A stretch of DNA of 8,607 nt from CAZFIM01 sp964519615 (GTDB lineage: Bacteria; Chloroflexota; Dehalococcoidia; GIF9; UBA5629), in contig CAZFIM010000094.1 in assembly GCA_964519615.1 (NCBI GenBank), positions 1 to 8,607 on the forward strand. Reading direction: 5' to 3'. A model generated the notes under the pieces. That model did no database searches. It was not told the DNA's origin and was given only the letters and a program-made list of their open reading frames with translations. The translations under genes were made by a program, and so were the position numbers. Of this stretch, positions 5,990-8,607 are shown in pieces. How positions within the stretch are numbered: the stretch's first letter is position 1; each line of letters opens with the position of its first letter.

Positions 5990-7198
5990 TCATGTGATTG
6001 ACCTTCTAATTAAAAATAGAATTGGTATTACCGCCAATTCCATAACGACTGCGAAGACCATAATATAGGTAGTATTAACATCGTACAAGAATCCGATAGC
6101 AGTACTTCCTAAAAACAAAGATAGCCCGTAAAGCGTGTTGAAAATTCCATATGCGCTTCCCCTTCTTTCTATAGGGACTAGGTCGGCGATTGCTGCTCGC
6201 ATTATGGTTTCATGGATTCCCATCACAGCGCCCCATAGCACTATAGCCACCAATATTAATCCGTAGGTTTGTGAAAATCCGAGAAAGGGAATAGGTAAAG
6301 TCAATACAGGAATTGTCACTAGGACCATCAAGCCTTTTTTATCGTACGTCTTGCCAATTATTAGAGCTACTATAGCATCAACTGCCATGGCAACGGCGTA
6401 AAGAATAGGAATCTTAGCATCAGAGATTATTGCCTGTGCCTTGATGTGATATGCGATGAGCTGAAAACTGGCAAAGCCTGCTCCAGCAAGAAGTACAAAG
6501 AGACCATAAAGCCAGAATACCCGCCCTAGCCCACGTTTCACATTCTGATTGTCAACTTCAGTTTTTGCTTCAAGTTTCTCAACATTAGGAGCTTTTTGAC
6601 GAGCTATGAATAGGGCTACTATGCACAACACGACAGGTATCCATAGAAGAGTAAAACCTTGCTGGTAACCTCCACTGGTTATCAAGGCAAACGATAGAAT
6701 GAGTGGCCCGATTATCGCGCCTACCTGATCTAAAGCTTCATGGAGTGCAAATCCCCAGCCTCTTCCGATGCTGGTTCCACAACAGGAAATTATTGTATCC
6801 CGAGCAGGGCTTCGGATAGCCTTTCCGATACGCTCCAGAATCAGCAGGAAGGCCGCCAGCGGCCAGTTACCGGTGAATGCCAGTAAAGGGATGGCTCCAA
6901 TAAGACCGTATCCAATAAATGTTAGTATCCAGTATGCCTTGGTACGATCGGCAAAATATCCTGAAACAAGTCTTAACCCATATCCCAGAAATTCACCTGC
7001 GCCGGTAATAAGGCCGACCATAGCAGCGCTTGCTCCCAGCGTCGCCAGATAAGGACCGCTTATACTCCGTCCACCCTCATAGGCAATGTCACCGAACATA
7101 CTGACAATGCCAAGAAGGATAACCAACTGGAACGCTGTTTTGCGTAAGTTTGTCGATTTATTCTGCTCTGATTTTGTCTGACTTTCAGTTCGTTTCAT
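5990..7198 (-). CDS. Major facilitator superfamily transporter (12 TM)
   Basis: This 402-residue inner-membrane protein has the hydrophobic pattern of two six-helix bundles joined by a charged loop (about residues 200-225, rich in Lys/Glu). MFS motif A is seen after helix 2 (GYFADRTKAYW, about 79-89) and as a degenerate copy in the second half (GKTYDKKGLM). ERIGKAIRSPARDTI (about 122-136) is a strong signature of an MFS subgroup found in archaea and deep bacterial lineages. It would use an ion gradient to move a small molecule, but substrate and direction are unknown. The start has GAAGAA a few bases upstream, a weak ribosome binding site, and lies 84 bases after the cyclase-fold gene on the same strand, so the two may be co-transcribed. 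No clear terminator follows it. Confidence 0.9.
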   Translation of the reverse strand: MKRTESQTKSEQNKSTNLRKTAFQLVILLGIVSMFGDIAYEGGRSISGPYLATLGASAAMVGLITGAGEFLGYGLRLVSGYFADRTKAYWILTFIGYGLIGAIPLLAFTGNWPLAAFLLILERIGKAIRSPARDTIISCCGTSIGRGWGFALHEALDQVGAIIGPLILSFALITSGGYQQGFTLLWIPVVLCIVALFIARQKAPNVEKLEAKTEVDNQNVKRGLGRVFWLYGLFVLLAGAGFASFQLIAYHIKAQAIISDAKIPILYAVAMAVDAIVALIIGKTYDKKGLMVLVTIPVLTLPIPFLGFSQTYGLILVAIVLWGAVMGIHETIMRAAIADLVPIERRGSAYGIFNTLYGLSLFLGSTAIGFLYDVNTTYIMVFAVVMELAVIPILFLIRRSIT

Positions 7199-7282
7199 AC
7201 TTCTTCAGTTAGCTATAATGGGTGAAGAGTTCTCCGACTTCTTCTCTGCGGAGATAGAACGAACTGGAGAACTTCAGGTGGC

Positions 7283-8254
7283 TCAGGCTAATCGCATCAA
7301 TATCCTTTGGGCTTGCAAAGTTAACCAGTAAGAGGGAGTTTTCTTTTGTCCGAATTCCCAGGTTGACCAGGATTTCCACACAGACTCAGCCGTAAAACGT
7401 CCTTCATTATCTGACTTTGCTTTCAGGATATTAACCATTTCGAGAAGACGTCTGTCTTGTCTTAGTTTTGGGAATTGTGAAAGCACTTCCAGAACGTGAA
7501 GTATGTCATACCAAACCATAGGCGCTTTAAGTTTTACAAAGTCTGTACCCATGGCAAATAGATAGGGACGCCGTTCTTTACGTTGTTCCCAAAGATGTAA
7601 TAATGATTCAGATCCTTTTAGACAGACCTCCTTATCGCGCCATTCCGGTATCTGAGATAAAGCCTTTAAGGAGATAAGCGTGGCATATGGGCATGGGTCG
7701 GTTTTGCGTCCTGGACCTCTGAATTTGCCTAAATTGGGTGAAACAATACATGGCCAACCGTTATCAGCACATAAATCCGCTAGATGTCGTGCGGCAGATT
7801 GGATTACGGCATCATCTTGCATACCCAGTTTGACCAAGCTATATAGAATCGATGGTGAGTCACATAGCATCCATGCTAGGTCGTCTCGTCCGCTACCTCC
7901 ATACTGAGGGGAAACATTGGCAATGATCTGAAAAGCTCCATCTTTAGACCTGTTCTCGATGATTTTTCTAACAATCTCATTAATACTGGGGTCACCTATC
8001 CTAATACCAATATCGGATACAAAAACGAGTTTATGCAGTAAGTGCCCTGCATCGTTATGCCGCCTTAAAGGTGTGCCAGGCCATTCTGATAATTCAGATA
8101 ACAATACCTGTATATCTGGATATGCCAACATCTTCTTTCGGGTAGCAGCTACCTCTGAGATACTCTCCGATTGTCCCAGGAGGTCAACATGGGTACGATA
8201 TTGCGCCCAGGGTGGGCCTTCCAATAACCACTCAATCACTTTGTTCATACCCAC
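7283..8254 (-). CDS. Conserved protein of unknown function, likely alpha/alpha-toroid (squalene cyclase/prenyltransferase-like) fold
   Basis: This soluble protein of 323 residues has no signal peptide. It begins with VIEWLLEGPPWAQYRTHVDLLG. Repeated blocks follow, each with a Gly/aromatic turn before a helix pair: DGAFQIIANVSPQYGG, DNGWPCIVSPNLGKF, EGRFTAESVWKSW, and a terminal PSYWLTLQAQRILM. These resemble the repeats of the prenyltransferase/squalene-oxidase superfamily, but the catalytic DxDD of class II cyclases and obvious zinc ligands are not seen, so enzyme activity is not implied. Relatives are, to my recollection, annotated as hypothetical in Chloroflexota and other anaerobes. The start is GTG at 8254 with GAGGGGA eight bases before it; an ATG two codons later (8248) is further from that site. 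It is the first gene of a pair with the MFS transporter. Confidence 0.7.
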   Translation of the reverse strand: MGMNKVIEWLLEGPPWAQYRTHVDLLGQSESISEVAATRKKMLAYPDIQVLLSELSEWPGTPLRRHNDAGHLLHKLVFVSDIGIRIGDPSINEIVRKIIENRSKDGAFQIIANVSPQYGGSGRDDLAWMLCDSPSILYSLVKLGMQDDAVIQSAARHLADLCADNGWPCIVSPNLGKFRGPGRKTDPCPYATLISLKALSQIPEWRDKEVCLKGSESLLHLWEQRKERRPYLFAMGTDFVKLKAPMVWYDILHVLEVLSQFPKLRQDRRLLEMVNILKAKSDNEGRFTAESVWKSWSTWEFGQKKTPSYWLTLQAQRILMRLA

Positions 8255-8338
8255 TAGTGTATTCCCCTCAGCAAGTTTAGAGCAAATTCTGCTATAACAC
8301 TTTTTAGTAATTTGTCCAGTTTATTGCACGCTATAATA

Positions 8339-8440
8339 TCAAGCGCAACGTGAAACCAAGAGCTGCTGAAGTGCTGGAACAAGTCTTTTCTTCTCAAACA
8401 CGAGTTCGGAATGTATCATGAGTGGCTGGGCACTCAGGAC
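8339..8440 (-). pseudogene. 3' end remnant of the same unknown gene (right repeat copy), cut next to an IS
   Basis: The frame encodes VLSAQPLMIHSELVF and then EKKRLVPALQQLLVS, followed by RCA and TGA. It is homologous to the tail at 5656-5757 and stops upstream at TGA (8443-8441), one base short of the IS3 left end at 8445. The missing upstream part was probably displaced or removed when the IS inserted. The family is not recognised. Confidence 0.45.
8348..8428. repeat. Direct repeat, right copy
   Basis: This is the partner of 5662-5742 in the same orientation, with 33 identical bases at 8396-8428 and a more diverged flank on the low-coordinate side. It sits between the start of the cyclase-fold gene and the IS3 element. 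Confidence 0.85.
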
Positions 8441-8444
8441 TCAA

Positions 8445-8607
8445 TGACCCTACCCCCGTAAACCAGGCCAGTTGCTCTTAGAGTTTTCCTATGATAAAAA
8501 TTCATGAGGAGGCTCTAATGAAAGCCAAGAGGTACACCGAGGAACAGATCATTGCCGTACTCAAGGAAGGGGAGGCTGGAGCAAAGGTTGGGGATCTCTG
8601 CCGCAAG
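8445..8607 (+). mobile_element. Left end of an IS3-family insertion sequence (continues past the window)
   Basis: The putative terminal repeat begins TGACCCTACCCCCG, with the TG start and C-rich stretch usual for IS3-family ends, 73 bases before the OrfA start. TCAA (8441-8444) directly before it could be part of a 3-5 bp target duplication; the right end needed to confirm this is outside the window. Confidence 0.75.
8518..8607 (+). CDS. IS3-family transposase OrfA, N-terminal part (runs off the right edge)
   Basis: The first 30 codons read MKAKRYTEEQIIAVLKEGEA, then GAKVGDLCRK. This is the conserved start of the IS3-family OrfA helix-turn-helix (Transposase_8/HTH_Tnp_1, PF01527), which recognises the IS ends. 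GAGGAGG at 8506-8512 lies five bases before the ATG. In complete elements OrfA is about 90-100 residues and is joined to the OrfB DDE integrase by a programmed -1 frameshift; neither the frameshift site nor OrfB is in view. No damage is visible in this part. Confidence 0.9.
   Translation, partial: MKAKRYTEEQIIAVLKEGEAGAKVGDLCRK

Noticed and set aside
8270..8345. TATAAT on the + strand near 8331 as a promoter.
   Set aside because: No -35 at acceptable spacing and no + strand gene before the IS; it is probably incidental AT-rich sequence.
1..8607. CRISPR array, tRNA or rRNA genes.
   Set aside because: No regularly spaced short repeats, cloverleaf or conserved rRNA segment was seen on either strand.

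Overview
The window looks like chromosomal DNA of an anaerobic bacterium of moderate GC, with strong GGAGG-type ribosome binding sites. The mix of genes (a DUF4213/DUF364 protein, a ModE-like short regulator, a Dehalococcoidia-like SRPBCC protein, a cyclase-fold protein of unknown function) recalls uncultured Chloroflexota/Dehalococcoidia or Desulfitobacterium-like Firmicutes. This placement is an impression from protein style, not a proven taxonomy.

Layout. At the left edge is the 3' part of an SRPBCC-type gene on the + strand (1-387), closed by a rho-independent terminator (443-477). Facing it is a minus-strand transport locus (5502 down to 486). It begins with a ModE-type winged-helix regulator, followed by a substrate-binding lipoprotein and a NitT/TauT/SsuC-type permease. 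Next come an ATPase with a ModC/CysA-like C-terminal TOBE region, a DUF4213/DUF364 gene broken by one in-frame TAA, and a TauE/SafE-type exporter. The transporter genes are tightly coupled: TAATG between binding protein and permease, and a 20-nt overlap between permease and ATPase. Two near-identical dyads, GCTATAT-N8-ATATAAC, lie on two good sigma70-type promoters, one before the regulator and one before the binding protein. Their geometry matches the known ModE operator. The locus therefore reads as an autoregulated oxyanion (or other anion/metal) uptake system with accessory genes.

The rest (5620-8607) is an accessory-looking region. A minus-strand pair, a cyclase/toroid-fold protein (7283-8254) and a 12-TM MFS transporter (5990-7198), is bracketed by two direct repeats of about 80-100 bp (5656-5757 and 8339-8440). 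The repeats share a 33-bp identical core and look like the 3' end of the same unknown gene. An IS3-family element starts at 8445, immediately beside the right repeat, and runs off the window with the first 30 codons of its OrfA.

The strongest observations are the paired ModE-like operators with a regulator lacking any ligand-binding domain, the hybrid composition of the transporter, the nonsense codon in the DUF364 gene, and the direct repeats bracketing the two-gene cassette.
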